From Cyanobacteria bacterium UBA6446 (GTDB taxonomy: Bacteria > Cyanobacteriota > Vampirovibrionia > Gastranaerophilales > Gastranaerophilaceae), in assembly GCA_002438405.1 (NCBI GenBank), contig DJOE01000017.1:62001-126000 (forward strand): a stretch of DNA of 64,000 bases, written 5' to 3'. Under the pieces are notes generated by a model. That model was not told the origin of the DNA. It searched no databases and worked only from the letters and a program-made list of their open reading frames with translations. Positions 9,239-17,707 of this stretch are shown in pieces. The stretch's first letter is position 1; every line of letters starts with the position of its first letter. The translations under genes and the position numbers were made by a program.

Positions 9239-9436
9239 ATGCCAGAATTTAGCTTATGCTTATTTGATTTGAAACAATTATTAAAGCTATTCCCAAAACA
9301 AGATAAAGAATTAAGACGAAAAATTATGGATTATGAGCAAAAAGCTCAAGAAAATATGGCTGAAAATCGTTTGAATTTGTTTAAAGATTTTGGTTATAAA
9401 AGTGAATTTGACGAAAAATTGTGCTCAGCACTTTAA
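9239..9436 (+). CDS. Small uncharacterised protein
   Basis: 65 residues, charged and probably helical (LRRKIMDYEQKAQENMAENR); no recognised domain. The ATG at 9239 has GAGGAG 8 bases upstream, which supports expression; an in-frame TTG lies two codons earlier. A clear terminator follows directly. It is separated from lgt by 94 bases. Confidence 0.65.
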   Translation: MPEFSLCLFDLKQLLKLFPKQDKELRRKIMDYEQKAQENMAENRLNLFKDFGYKSEFDEKLCSAL

Positions 9437-9445
9437 AAAATTTGT

Positions 9446-9476
9446 GGGATAGATTATTATAATCTATCCCTTTTTT
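9446..9476 (+). terminator. Rho-independent terminator
   Basis: A perfect 11-base-pair stem (GGGATAGATTA with TAATCTATCCC, 3-base loop) is followed by six T. It ends the rightward unit. Confidence 0.85.
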
Positions 9477-9480
9477 AGTA

Positions 9481-9507
9481 AAAAAAATGACAGGTGGTGA
9501 ACCTGTC
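9481..9507 (-). terminator. Rho-independent terminator for the leftward gene
   Basis: Stem GACAGGT/ACCTGTC with a 5-base loop, followed on the minus strand by a run of T (the A-run at 9481-9487). It lies 39 bases beyond the stop of the gene at 9546. Confidence 0.75.
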
Positions 9508-9545
9508 TTCATTTTTATTAGACTCAATTAATAAAAATACTTTTT

Positions 9546-10088
9546 TTAACTTTGTTTAATATCTGTTTTTAATACATCTTTAACCAAAGCGACTAATGCA
9601 CCGATTACGGCACCTGTAACTAGATAGAATGAAGTTGGTCTTATGTGTTTAGTTACTAAGTTGTAAGCATCAATACATTGTTTTGCAGTTTTCTTCGCAA
9701 ATTCTCCTGATTCATTGCAAAGTCTTTTGAATTCAGAAATTTCGCTAGGCTTTTCTAAGCTTTTAATTGCTTTTAAAACTTTTTTTGTGCCAACTTTGTC
9801 GCCATCTTTCATTCCATCAAACATTTTTACAAATGTATCTTCTGCCGGAGATAATTTACCCTTTGATTTAATTCCACTTAAATATTCCGTGGTTTTCGGT
9901 CCATATTCTTTTGTTTGGCTATTAATTTTATTGATAACTCTTTGATAATCTGCATTTTTTTCTTGTGGTGTTAATGGTTGAGCATATTTTGCTACATAAC
10001 CTGCAACTGCACCAATCCCTGCACCTTGAACCATTGGAACAATACAACTACGTCTTTTGTCATTACTGTCTATTGCACTAACTTTCAT
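9546..10088 (-). CDS. Uncharacterised protein with two glycine-rich hydrophobic segments
   Basis: 180 residues. Hydrophobic small-residue segments lie at about 21-35 (VQGAGIGAVAGYVAKYA) and near the C-terminus (FYLVTGAVIGALVALV), flanking a charged Lys-rich helical middle. I do not recognise it. Its layout (Gly/Ala segment, helical middle, Gly/Ala segment) resembles the unlinked protein at 35453-35851. It is monocistronic with its own terminator. The leader carries a 7-base-pair inverted repeat at 10130-10160 that could form a 5' RNA hairpin. Confidence 0.65.
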   Translation of the reverse strand: MKVSAIDSNDKRRSCIVPMVQGAGIGAVAGYVAKYAQPLTPQEKNADYQRVINKINSQTKEYGPKTTEYLSGIKSKGKLSPAEDTFVKMFDGMKDGDKVGTKKVLKAIKSLEKPSEISEFKRLCNESGEFAKKTAKQCIDAYNLVTKHIRPTSFYLVTGAVIGALVALVKDVLKTDIKQS

Positions 10089-10275
10089 CTTAAATAATCC
10101 TTTTTATCTGGTTTTCACATACGAGTCTTAGTTAAGTTCGCTTGTAGAGTTTGCTTAACTTTTGTTATATGTAAGAGCCTGCACTTAAATATTCTAATAA
10201 GGTTGCAGAAAAATAACCTTTTTAAAACTGAGTAATCAAGTTCTTGTTTTTTCTAAAATGCATTATAAAATAAGA

Positions 10276-11259
10276 TTATTTCTTTGTCAATACACGTATT
10301 AAGTTTAGTAAAAGCATTATGCCTACAAGTGCTAAGGTTAAAAAGAAATCATATTTGATAGCATTATGACTTGCAAATAAACAAGCTAAACCGCCGGCAA
10401 TAATTGCAACTGATGTCAAAATGCATACGGTTTTCTTTTGTGAAAAACCGGCATGAAGCAACTTGTGGTGAATATGTTCAGCATCAGCAACAAATGGTGA
10501 TTGACCTTTACAAATTCTACGTAAACTTGCATAAGTTATATCAATAATTGGAACTGCCAAAACTACAAATGGTAACAAAATTGCAAGAGTTGCAACTTTC
10601 ATTACTCCTGTAATTGAGATTGTTGCAAGTAAAAATCCTGAAAATAATGAACCACTATCGCCCATAAATATTTTTGCAGGATTGAAGTTAAATGTTAAGA
10701 ATGCCAACATTGAACCTGCTAAAATAAATCCGATTAAAGCGCTGATTGGATTTGGTGGAGAAAGTGTGATTGCTAAGATTGCCAAAGTTATTGCATTAAC
10801 CGTGACAACAGAACCTGCAAGTCCATCTACACCATCAATAAAATTCATTGCGTTTGAAATACCTACAATCCACAACAAAGTAATCGGGTATGAGAACCAA
10901 CCTAAATCCATTCCGCCAAAGAACGGAACACTATTTATTTGTACACCTAAAAGGTAAACAATAGTTGCGATTGCAACTTGGATTAATAATTTGAATTTAG
11001 CTCCTAGGCAGTAAACATCATCAATCAAGCCTAGTAAAAACATCAAAGATCCGCCGAGTAAGATACCGGAAAGTAGTTTTCCATAAGGGTAATAACTTAA
11101 AATTACTAAGCATAAGAACGTCAACATCGTACTTGCCCATATTGCAACTCCACCAATTCTTGAAATCGGTTTGGTATGAATTTTTCTTGCATTTGGCAAA
11201 TCAACAAGTCCTTCTTTTTTAGAAAAACTTATTACCATCGGGACTAAAAATACCCCCAA
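10276..11259 (-). CDS. Undecaprenyl-phosphate sugar-1-phosphate transferase (WecA/TagO/MraY family)
   Basis: An integral membrane enzyme with about 10 helices that transfers a HexNAc-1-phosphate from a UDP-sugar to undecaprenyl phosphate, starting O-antigen or wall-polymer synthesis. Motifs: LIDDVYCLGAK, NAMNFIDGVDGLAG, FMGDSGSLF and HIHHKLLHAGFS; the last is typical of WecA/TagO rather than MraY. The start is uncertain. TTG at 11259 would cut the first helix in half, while the frame stays open to the glyA stop and an AAGGAG at 11321-11326 sits before in-frame ATA 11313 and ATT 11310. The true start may be one of these. It follows glyA in the operon. Confidence 0.9.
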   Translation of the reverse strand: MGVFLVPMVISFSKKEGLVDLPNARKIHTKPISRIGGVAIWASTMLTFLCLVILSYYPYGKLLSGILLGGSLMFLLGLIDDVYCLGAKFKLLIQVAIATIVYLLGVQINSVPFFGGMDLGWFSYPITLLWIVGISNAMNFIDGVDGLAGSVVTVNAITLAILAITLSPPNPISALIGFILAGSMLAFLTFNFNPAKIFMGDSGSLFSGFLLATISITGVMKVATLAILLPFVVLAVPIIDITYASLRRICKGQSPFVADAEHIHHKLLHAGFSQKKTVCILTSVAIIAGGLACLFASHNAIKYDFFLTLALVGIMLLLNLIRVLTKK

Positions 11260-11330
11260 AATGTAGGCTATTATTGTTCCTATTATATGTGCGTGTGTTA
11301 ACTTGATAATTATGATATTACTCCTTATTT

Positions 11331-12572
11331 TTACTTACTATATAGTGGATATTTTTTGCAAAGTTCAAGAGATTTTTCTCTTAACTTCTTCAATTCTTCT
11401 TCATTATCTGACGAAAATATCGCAGATGCAATAATCTTTGCAACTTCTACCATATCTTCTTCCTTGAAACCTCTTGTAGTTACAGCAGGTGTACCTAATC
11501 TGATACCGCTTGTAACAAATGGACTTTGAGGATCATTTGGAACGGTATTTTTGTTTGCGGTAATTCCTACTCTTTCTAATACATTAGCCATATCTTTACC
11601 TGTTTTACCGGTTTTTCTAAGGTCAAGAGTCATCAAGTGATTTTCTGTCATTCCACCAACGATGTCTAATCCGTTATCCATCAATCCTTGTGCTAAAGCT
11701 TTTGCGTTTTTAACGATTTGTTTTGCATAATCAACAAATTCAGGTTTAGAAGCTTCCAATAATGCAACAGCTTTACCTGCAATAATATGTTCTAACGGTC
11801 CGCCTTGCATTCCTGGGAATACGGCTTTATCAATATCTTTTGCAAATTTTTCTTTGCACATAATGATTCCGCCTCTTGGGCCTCTCAATGATTTGTGAGT
11901 TGTAGTTGTTACAAAATCGCAATATGGGGCAGGTGATGGGTGAACTCCTGCGACAACTAATCCTGCAATGTGAGCAATATCAGCTAATAACAATGCTCCT
12001 ACTTCATCAGCTATTTCACGGAATTTTTTGAAGTCGATGATTTTTGAATAGTTACTTGCACCGCAAATAATTAATTTAGGTTTGTGTTCAATTGCCATTT
12101 TGCGAACATCTTCATAATCAATTTCGCCATTTTCATTTATGCCGTAACTTTTTACATTAAAATACATTCCTGAAAAATTAACTGGTGAACCGTGGGAAAG
12201 GTGTCCTCCGTTTGACAAATCCATGCTCAAAACTCTATCTCCCGGTTTCATCGTAGCCATAAATACCGCCATATTCGCTTGTGCGCCACTGTGAGGCTGA
12301 ACATTAGCATGATCCATGTGGAAAAGTTCGCATGCTCTTTTTTGTGCAATTTCTTCAATTACATCTATATGTTCACAACCGTTATAATATCTTTTATGAG
12401 GTTTGCCTTCTGCATATTTATTTGTCAAAACACTTCCGCATGCTTCCATAACAGCTTCCGATGTACAATTCTCACTTGCAATAAGCTCAATTGTTTCTTG
12501 CTGTCTTTGAAGTTCTAATTCAATTTGTTCTGCTACTTGCGGATCAACTTTTTTAATGTTTTCTAAATTCAT
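11331..12572 (-). CDS. glyA: Serine hydroxymethyltransferase
   Basis: 413 residues, normal length. This PLP enzyme interconverts serine and glycine and feeds methylene-tetrahydrofolate. The N-terminal [24 protein letters not shown], and the PLP-lysine motif [15 protein letters not shown] (Lys227) are intact. A strong AAAAAAGGGAGAG site precedes the ATG. The WecA-type gene follows closely. Confidence 0.97.
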   Translation of the reverse strand: MNLENIKKVDPQVAEQIELELQRQQETIELIASENCTSEAVMEACGSVLTNKYAEGKPHKRYYNGCEHIDVIEEIAQKRACELFHMDHANVQPHSGAQANMAVFMATMKPGDRVLSMDLSNGGHLSHGSPVNFSGMYFNVKSYGINENGEIDYEDVRKMAIEHKPKLIICGASNYSKIIDFKKFREIADEVGALLLADIAHIAGLVVAGVHPSPAPYCDFVTTTTHKSLRGPRGGIIMCKEKFAKDIDKAVFPGMQGGPLEHIIAGKAVALLEASKPEFVDYAKQIVKNAKALAQGLMDNGLDIVGGMTENHLMTLDLRKTGKTGKDMANVLERVGITANKNTVPNDPQSPFVTSGIRLGTPAVTTRGFKEEDMVEVAKIIASAIFSSDNEEELKKLREKSLELCKKYPLYSK

Positions 12573-12639
12573 ACACTCTCCCTTTTTTACATGTAATTAT
12601 ATCCGAGAGAATTATTTTGCGCAAGTTTGTGAAAAATAT

Positions 12640-13617
12640 TTATGCAATATTATATTTAGATTTTAATGCTATTATTTTGTTGTAAGAGTCTTCAATTTTT
12701 TCTTTTAAAAGGTTATCTTTTTGAGCCTTTTTATAGATTCCTTGAATTATGTTAAAAGTTTTTTCGTCTGAAAATCTGTAAATAAATAGATTTAATCCTG
12801 CTTTAATTCCCATTTCGCAAGCTTCAACATCTCCAAATTTTGCAACTCCTTTCATAACCATATCATCTGAAATTGCAACTTTGTCAAAACCTAAATTATT
12901 TCTTAGATAGCCAATTGCATTTTTGCTTAAGCTTGTCGGAATTTCTTCTTTTTCAAAACAAGTGCAAAATAGATGCGCAACCATGACCATATTAATTCCG
13001 TTTTCAATCGCAGATTTGAATGGTTTGATGTGAGTTTTCTCCATTTCTTTTAGCGGTAAGTCAATTTTGGGTAGGGTTAAATGACTATCGGCATTCGCAT
13101 CTCCATGCCCTGGAAAATGCTTAACACAAGGGATTATTCCATTTTTTTCATAAGTTTTAGAAACAATTTTTTCTGCTTTAATTACTTCGTCCGGATTTGA
13201 AGAAAAAGCTCGAACACCAATGATTGGATTATTCGGATTTGTATTTGTGTCAATACAAGGGGCAAAATTCAAATTTATTCCGTAAGATTTTAGTTCTTTA
13301 GAAATTTCTTCTGTCTGTGATTGTAAAAATTTTTCACCTTTTTCAAACGCAAATTTTGCGGACAGATATTTTTTACCATTGTGAATATTTTCAGTTCTTT
13401 CTACTCTTCCGCCCTCTTGGTCAATTGATAAGAACGGAGGAATTTTTGAAATTGATTTAATATTGTCAATAAGCGATTTGAATTGAGTTTTAGTTTGAAT
13501 ATCTTTAGAGAAAAAGATTATTCCGCCTAAACCTTCTTTCAATAGTTCTTTGTAATATCCGCCCTCTGTTCCGAGAATGAACATTTGATAAAGTTTTTCT
13601 TTTAATGTCACAGACAT
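12640..13617 (-). CDS. nagZ: Beta-N-acetylhexosaminidase, GH3 (NagZ-like)
   Basis: 325 residues, one-domain GH3 enzyme. NagZ removes GlcNAc from muropeptides in wall recycling. KHFPGHGDAN (166-175) with SHLTLP carries the NagZ catalytic loop, and ISDDMVMKG carries the nucleophile Asp. No signal peptide is seen, fitting the cytoplasmic form. I chose ATG 13617, with GAGGG about 11 bases upstream; an upstream ATG at 13635 has no ribosome site and would overlap the preceding gene by 11 bases. Confidence 0.92.
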   Translation of the reverse strand: MSVTLKEKLYQMFILGTEGGYYKELLKEGLGGIIFFSKDIQTKTQFKSLIDNIKSISKIPPFLSIDQEGGRVERTENIHNGKKYLSAKFAFEKGEKFLQSQTEEISKELKSYGINLNFAPCIDTNTNPNNPIIGVRAFSSNPDEVIKAEKIVSKTYEKNGIIPCVKHFPGHGDANADSHLTLPKIDLPLKEMEKTHIKPFKSAIENGINMVMVAHLFCTCFEKEEIPTSLSKNAIGYLRNNLGFDKVAISDDMVMKGVAKFGDVEACEMGIKAGLNLFIYRFSDEKTFNIIQGIYKKAQKDNLLKEKIEDSYNKIIALKSKYNIA

Positions 13618-13624
13618 TTTATTT

Positions 13625-14224
13625 CTATCCCTCATAAACTAAATCTAATAAAGGCAACATTTCTAGCAATTCACCTGTTGAAATTACTTCTTGAATTTTT
13701 GCGTGAATTTTTTCTAAACTTGCTTCGTCCGGAATTTTAAAACCTGCAGGAAGTTTTACGTCCCCAGTTGTTTTAGTATTTACAAAACTAAAGTTTAGAG
13801 TCAAAAATTCTTTGTATAATTCAAGAACTTTGATATATTGAGAATTGATTTGATAATCTTGTCCTAGATAATATTTTGCATCTTTTTTAATTTGAGTGAA
13901 AAAGTTTATTGAATAATCCGCTTCTTCAACTGTTTCAGCTTCATCATAAGTTCCGCCTAAACATGGGTTACCCTCAATTGCAATATTATCGCCCAAAGAT
14001 TTGATATAAACCGCCCAAAGTAAGCTTCCCAAACAAAAACCAACATTGTTGTTTGCCATTTTCAAAATTTGCGGATACATCATTTTGAATTTCATTTTTC
14101 TTTGTCCAAGATTTTTGAATTGATTAATTTGAGCATAAAGGTATTCAATTCCGATAGATAGAATTGTTGTATGTTGGGCATACCCAGGGTCGAATAATAC
14201 TGAATTTACTTGTGTTTGTGTCAT
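13625..14224 (-). CDS. Uncharacterised protein
   Basis: 199 residues, not recognised. It is mainly helical, with one moderately hydrophobic stretch around residues 60-72 (NVGFCLGSLLWAVYI) and a conserved-looking NPCLGGTYDEAETVEEAD. No signal peptide. It lies between the secreted hydrolase-like gene (5 bases away) and nagZ, so it probably shares their transcript. No function is proposed. Confidence 0.65.
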   Translation of the reverse strand: MTQTQVNSVLFDPGYAQHTTILSIGIEYLYAQINQFKNLGQRKMKFKMMYPQILKMANNNVGFCLGSLLWAVYIKSLGDNIAIEGNPCLGGTYDEAETVEEADYSINFFTQIKKDAKYYLGQDYQINSQYIKVLELYKEFLTLNFSFVNTKTTGDVKLPAGFKIPDEASLEKIHAKIQEVISTGELLEMLPLLDLVYEG

Positions 14225-14229
14225 TTTAA

Positions 14230-15420
14230 TTATACCTCTGATTTTTTACTTTTCTTTTTTAATACTTTGTTTTGATATTTTGTATCATATTGAAATTTTG
14301 TTCCGTTTACAAAACTTTTAACAACACCATTTGCAAAAGTTCCTCTGGCAGACCAATATGAAGTATGAGCTAAAAGTGCTGAACGTCTAGACCAAACACT
14401 TGAATGGTCATAGATAACACCTGTCGGGTTATTTAATTCAAAACCTAATTTTTCTTCAACCTGACTATTTGTAAGATTTCTGCTTGACGGAAATCCGAGC
14501 GGATCTTCTCTAAAGTTCACGGTCAAGAAGTACACTCCATTTTCAAGCACATATTTTACTAAATATTTGTTGTAATAATTGAAATCATAATTCGGGTCAG
14601 CCATATCTGAATAGAATAGCGGAACAGGACTGGCAAAGTTTACAACTCCTCTGACATAACCTTTAGGTGCGCAGAATTTGTCTGTTGCTTCGTCCATTTT
14701 TAAATAATTTTCTTTTAATTTATTAATATCTTGATTTAGAACTAAGTGTCCTGAATTTGTCAAAACCCCTAAATTGCCTTTGTCATAGGATATTGCAGAA
14801 AGACAAGTATCTTTTTGCGGGTGTTCTTGTGCGAATTTTAAAAATTCCTCGTCAACATTAAGTTCTTTGAATAAATCCTCTAAATGGATATAAGGCATTT
14901 TGTACATCAAATATTGATAAGTGACAAAAGAACCCGCTGAATAACCAAATAAAATTACATTTTGACCGTTTTTAGCCTGTTCTTTAACCTCATCATTAAG
15001 TTCATCTAAAATCGGTAGCATATTGTGAGTTTTTTGAACCCAAATTGCGTCATGCAAAAATTGGGTTAGCAAACTTCTAACTTCATAAGCAAGAGTTGAA
15101 CTGTATGCTTTTGAAATATTCAATCTGTCTTTAACAAAATCTAAATCTGTTTTGCTATTGTAACCCCAGAAAAATATTTGCGGTTTTTCTTCTATTACAA
15201 GTTTGTTATCTTTAGACCATTTTTTAATAGTAGAATTTTTTTCAAATTTTTTCTTCATCACAGGGTGTAATTTGTTAACCCCACGAATATACCAATCTTT
15301 CATCTTGGTATCATTGTTATTTGAACCGTTGATGTAAAGAAAAGTCAAATTCGTATCTTGCGCCATAGCTCCGAGAGTCGAAGCCATCAATAATAATAAA
15401 GTAATAAAAATCTTTTTCAT
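14230..15420 (-). CDS. Secreted protein with lipase-like serine motif
   Basis: 396 residues. A signal peptide covers about 1-20 (MKKIFITLLLLMASTLGAMA). GYSAGS at 159-164 fits the GxSxG nucleophile elbow of alpha/beta hydrolases and follows a beta-strand-like NVILF; FLYINGSNN near the N-terminus could hold the oxyanion loop. A lipase or esterase function is inference; candidate catalytic His (DHSSVWSRR or LLAHTSYW) lies in the C-terminal quarter. ATG 15420 starts the signal peptide; no good ribosome site is seen and TTG 15426 is an alternative. It probably heads the operon with the unknown gene and nagZ. Confidence 0.75.
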   Translation of the reverse strand: MKKIFITLLLLMASTLGAMAQDTNLTFLYINGSNNNDTKMKDWYIRGVNKLHPVMKKKFEKNSTIKKWSKDNKLVIEEKPQIFFWGYNSKTDLDFVKDRLNISKAYSSTLAYEVRSLLTQFLHDAIWVQKTHNMLPILDELNDEVKEQAKNGQNVILFGYSAGSFVTYQYLMYKMPYIHLEDLFKELNVDEEFLKFAQEHPQKDTCLSAISYDKGNLGVLTNSGHLVLNQDINKLKENYLKMDEATDKFCAPKGYVRGVVNFASPVPLFYSDMADPNYDFNYYNKYLVKYVLENGVYFLTVNFREDPLGFPSSRNLTNSQVEEKLGFELNNPTGVIYDHSSVWSRRSALLAHTSYWSARGTFANGVVKSFVNGTKFQYDTKYQNKVLKKKSKKSEV

Positions 15421-15458
15421 GTACAAGATTTTATCACAATATAAAGATTATTGAAAGT

Positions 15459-16325
15459 TTAGTTCCAAGGATAGTCATTTGCAATCTGCCAGCCATCTTT
15501 AAAAATAACAGCAGTACAGGCTGTCCCAACTCCTGGGCGGTTTCCCTCATAAGCTAGTCTAGTTGCTTTTTTATTGCAGCCTCTTTCTACTGTAGTAGAT
15601 AATAATTTCTCTCTACTATATTGAATATGTGGAACACCACCATTTGCGAAGCCCCCTGGATATATACCATTTTTTATTTGTTCTGTTTTTAATGAAGAGT
15701 TTTCGTTATTGAATAAATAGAATGAAAAAACATCTTTCCCCATAGTGTTACGACCACTTTTCCCATTTATATCAACAATTATTGAAACGATATTGTAAGG
15801 AATGCCATCTGGGTCAACACCTGCAACCTGATTAAAGCCTAAAATCATTCCATTATTTAGTACAATACTATAAGGAACAGTATTTGTCATTTTTACTCCG
15901 GCTAAGTCGTAATACCCGTTGAAATCTCCTGTTTGCCAACAGCCATCTGACATTTGGGTACAAATTCTTGCAATTTTCAGATATGGTACAAAATATTTTT
16001 GAGCAAATTCATCAATCGGTAGTTTAGTGTCAAAAGATAATGAACCATCTTCATCTGTATCTGCTGTATAGAGTTTTATTGCTTGATTTAAAATGGATTG
16101 TGCCTCTTTAATTCCTGTAACTGCAGCTCGTTTTTGCTGAGAACTAATTAATGTTGGAATTGTCATTGCTGCAACCACTCCAATTATGCCAAGAGTGATT
16201 AATACTTCTGCCAAAGTAAAAGCACCCCTCACCCTAGCCCTCTCCCATAAATGGGCGAGGGAATTAATCTCACTGTCTTTGTGAGTGAAATTATTTTTTT
16301 TAGTGAAAAATAGACTCTTTAACAT
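15459..16325 (-). CDS. Prepilin-type pseudopilin with repeat-derived leader
   Basis: 288 residues. The prepilin signature GAFTLAEVLITLGIIGVV begins at residue 34, followed by the hydrophobic helix and a globular C-domain with several Cys. Prepilin peptidase should cut after the Gly. The leader is about 34 residues, long for the family, and part of it (LAHLWERARVRG) is encoded by an interspersed repeat at 16226-16261 that also occurs outside genes. It may be a real long leader, or the true start may be lost; no ATG was found closer to the cleavage site. It is divergent from the XRE gene at 16447. Confidence 0.85.
   Translation of the reverse strand: MLKSLFFTKKNNFTHKDSEINSLAHLWERARVRGAFTLAEVLITLGIIGVVAAMTIPTLISSQQKRAAVTGIKEAQSILNQAIKLYTADTDEDGSLSFDTKLPIDEFAQKYFVPYLKIARICTQMSDGCWQTGDFNGYYDLAGVKMTNTVPYSIVLNNGMILGFNQVAGVDPDGIPYNIVSIIVDINGKSGRNTMGKDVFSFYLFNNENSSLKTEQIKNGIYPGGFANGGVPHIQYSREKLLSTTVERGCNKKATRLAYEGNRPGVGTACTAVIFKDGWQIANDYPWN
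16226..16261 (+). repeat. 36-base interspersed palindromic repeat inside a coding region
   Basis: The sequence (start CCCTCACCCTAGCCCTCTCC) matches the reverse complement of 35017-35052 with one mismatch. A shorter form lacking about ten bases is at 20085-20110. This copy is in frame within the pseudopilin leader. Confidence 0.85.
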
Positions 16326-16373
16326 ATTAGTCCTTTCAAATCTTTCAATGTTAATTTATTAAACAATATCTTT

Positions 16374-16403
16374 ATTTATAAGTCATGATATTAGCCTATA
16401 AAT
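16374..16403. promoter_or_regulatory. Possible operator between pseudopilin and XRE genes
   Basis: Inverted repeat ATTTATA...TATAAAT with 16 bases between, extended outward by AATAT/AATATT with small gaps. It sits midway in the 121-base divergent spacer, beside two overlapping TATAAT boxes at 16419-16424 and 16428-16433. In so AT-rich a stretch chance is possible. Confidence 0.3.
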
Positions 16404-16446
16404 CAATATTTGTCAATATATAATTTATATAATTAAAATTAAAAAT

Positions 16447-16656
16447 ATGATTAAATTACGACTTAGAGAGCTAATGTGGGATAGGAATATTTCTGCTGTT
16501 CAAATACAGAGAGAAACAGGTATTCATGCTGCAACTATTTCAAGAATTATAAATGGTAAACATCATAATTTGGGATTAGATACAATTGACAAGTTATGTG
16601 ATGTTCTAGATTGTAAAATTCAAGATTTGCTTATTTATGAAAGGGTAAATAAGTAA
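16447..16656 (+). CDS. XRE/Cro-CI family transcriptional regulator
   Basis: 69 residues, essentially one helix-turn-helix: residues 2-30 lead into TGIHAATISRIINGKHHNLG (recognition helix about 27-40) and LDTIDKLCDVLDCKIQDLL. The short Cro-like form suggests a DNA-binding regulator without a sensor domain. It faces away from a pseudopilin gene, an arrangement repeated at 18743-19185. No Shine-Dalgarno sequence precedes the ATG. Confidence 0.9.
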   Translation: MIKLRLRELMWDRNISAVQIQRETGIHAATISRIINGKHHNLGLDTIDKLCDVLDCKIQDLLIYERVNK

Positions 16657-16679
16657 GTTTTTTGTGATAATTTATTGTT

Positions 16680-17327
16680 ATGAAAGATTTTGTAATTGGA
16701 TTATTAGATTGGATTTACAAGAAAAAATGTTATTTTTGCAGAAGCTCTAAAGAGTCTGTCAGAATGTGTTCGTCTTGTTATAACGAATTGGATTTTCTTC
16801 CGGTTAAAGTCAATCGCAAATTCAATGATGTAAATATCTACTGTGCTGGTGTTTATTCAAAAAATCTTCAAAAACTTATCCGTGGTTTGAAATATCATGG
16901 ACAAAGAGATTTGGCTTATTATTTGGCAAAATTTATGTTTGAATATTGGAGGCGACTTGATTTGAGCGGAGAATATCAGATTGTGCCGGTTCCAATTTAT
17001 CCAAAACGTAAAAAGAAAAGAAAGTATAACCACATGGATTTGGTTGCGCAGGAACTTTCACAAATGACAGGCTATCCTGTGAATTCAGACTTAATTAAAA
17101 GAGTTAAAGATACAAAACCACAGTATAAATTGAACAAGGCTCAAAGAATGCAGAATTTGTCCGATGCTTTTGAGGTTGATAAGTCGAAATTTATTGAGGG
17201 TAAGAAACTTCTTTTGATTGATGATATTTGTACAACGGGTTCAACTTTCGAAGAGATGATAAAAGCCTTTAATAATGTTGGATTTTATGATATAGTTTGT
17301 TTTGCAGCGACTACCCCATGGGAATAG
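16680..17327 (+). CDS. comF: ComF-family amidophosphoribosyltransferase-like protein
   Basis: 215 residues. An N-terminal zinc ribbon (CYFCRSS...CSSCYNEL) is followed by a phosphoribosyltransferase fold with the PRPP motif LLIDDICTTGSTFEEM near residue 180 and the family's VPVPIYPKRKKKRKYN. ComF is needed for natural transformation in several bacteria, where it helps import or handle single-stranded DNA. dprA is also in this window. A TGTGATAAT extended -10 box ends 8 bases before the ATG, with no ribosome site, suggesting a leaderless mRNA. Confidence 0.92.
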   Translation: MKDFVIGLLDWIYKKKCYFCRSSKESVRMCSSCYNELDFLPVKVNRKFNDVNIYCAGVYSKNLQKLIRGLKYHGQRDLAYYLAKFMFEYWRRLDLSGEYQIVPVPIYPKRKKKRKYNHMDLVAQELSQMTGYPVNSDLIKRVKDTKPQYKLNKAQRMQNLSDAFEVDKSKFIEGKKLLLIDDICTTGSTFEEMIKAFNNVGFYDIVCFAATTPWE

Positions 17328-17331
17328 AATA

Positions 17332-17652
17332 ATGATTATTTCAGAATTTGCAAAATATTTACAACAACATAATGATGAACTTCTTACACACAAAACTACC
17401 CCGCTAAAACTTTTGCATGAGTGGTTGAAACTTGTTATTAATAAAAATCCAAAGACTAATATTGATAAGATTGTGCATAAAGAAATTCTGTATTGCGAAA
17501 ACGAAAACGGTGACTATCTTATTGTTGGAAAGTCTGATAGCGGAAGAGTTTTGGTTTCTGCATTAATAAAATTTGCCAAGAGTTACGAAAATTATAACCA
17601 CGCAAAATGGGTTGAACTTGCCGAAAAATCTTTGTACAAAAAAGAAAAATAA
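17332..17652 (+). CDS. Small uncharacterised protein
   Basis: 106 residues, mixed alpha/beta, not recognised; central ILYCENENGDYLIVGKSDSG looks like a beta hairpin. It starts 4 bases after the comF stop, so it is probably co-transcribed and translationally coupled. No signal peptide or transmembrane helix. Confidence 0.65.
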   Translation: MIISEFAKYLQQHNDELLTHKTTPLKLLHEWLKLVINKNPKTNIDKIVHKEILYCENENGDYLIVGKSDSGRVLVSALIKFAKSYENYNHAKWVELAEKSLYKKEK

Positions 17653-17707
17653 AATTTGTATTTCAATAGAAAATATGTTATATTTGACCTAGAATAGAGG
17701 TTTTATT

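Noticed and set aside
10130..10160. tRNA or riboswitch in the leader of the gene at 10088
   Set aside because: Only one 7-base-pair stem is seen; no cloverleaf or known riboswitch core.
16226..16261. The palindromic repeat as a transcription terminator
   Set aside because: It lies within an open pseudopilin frame and has no T-run; copies elsewhere are not placed after genes consistently.
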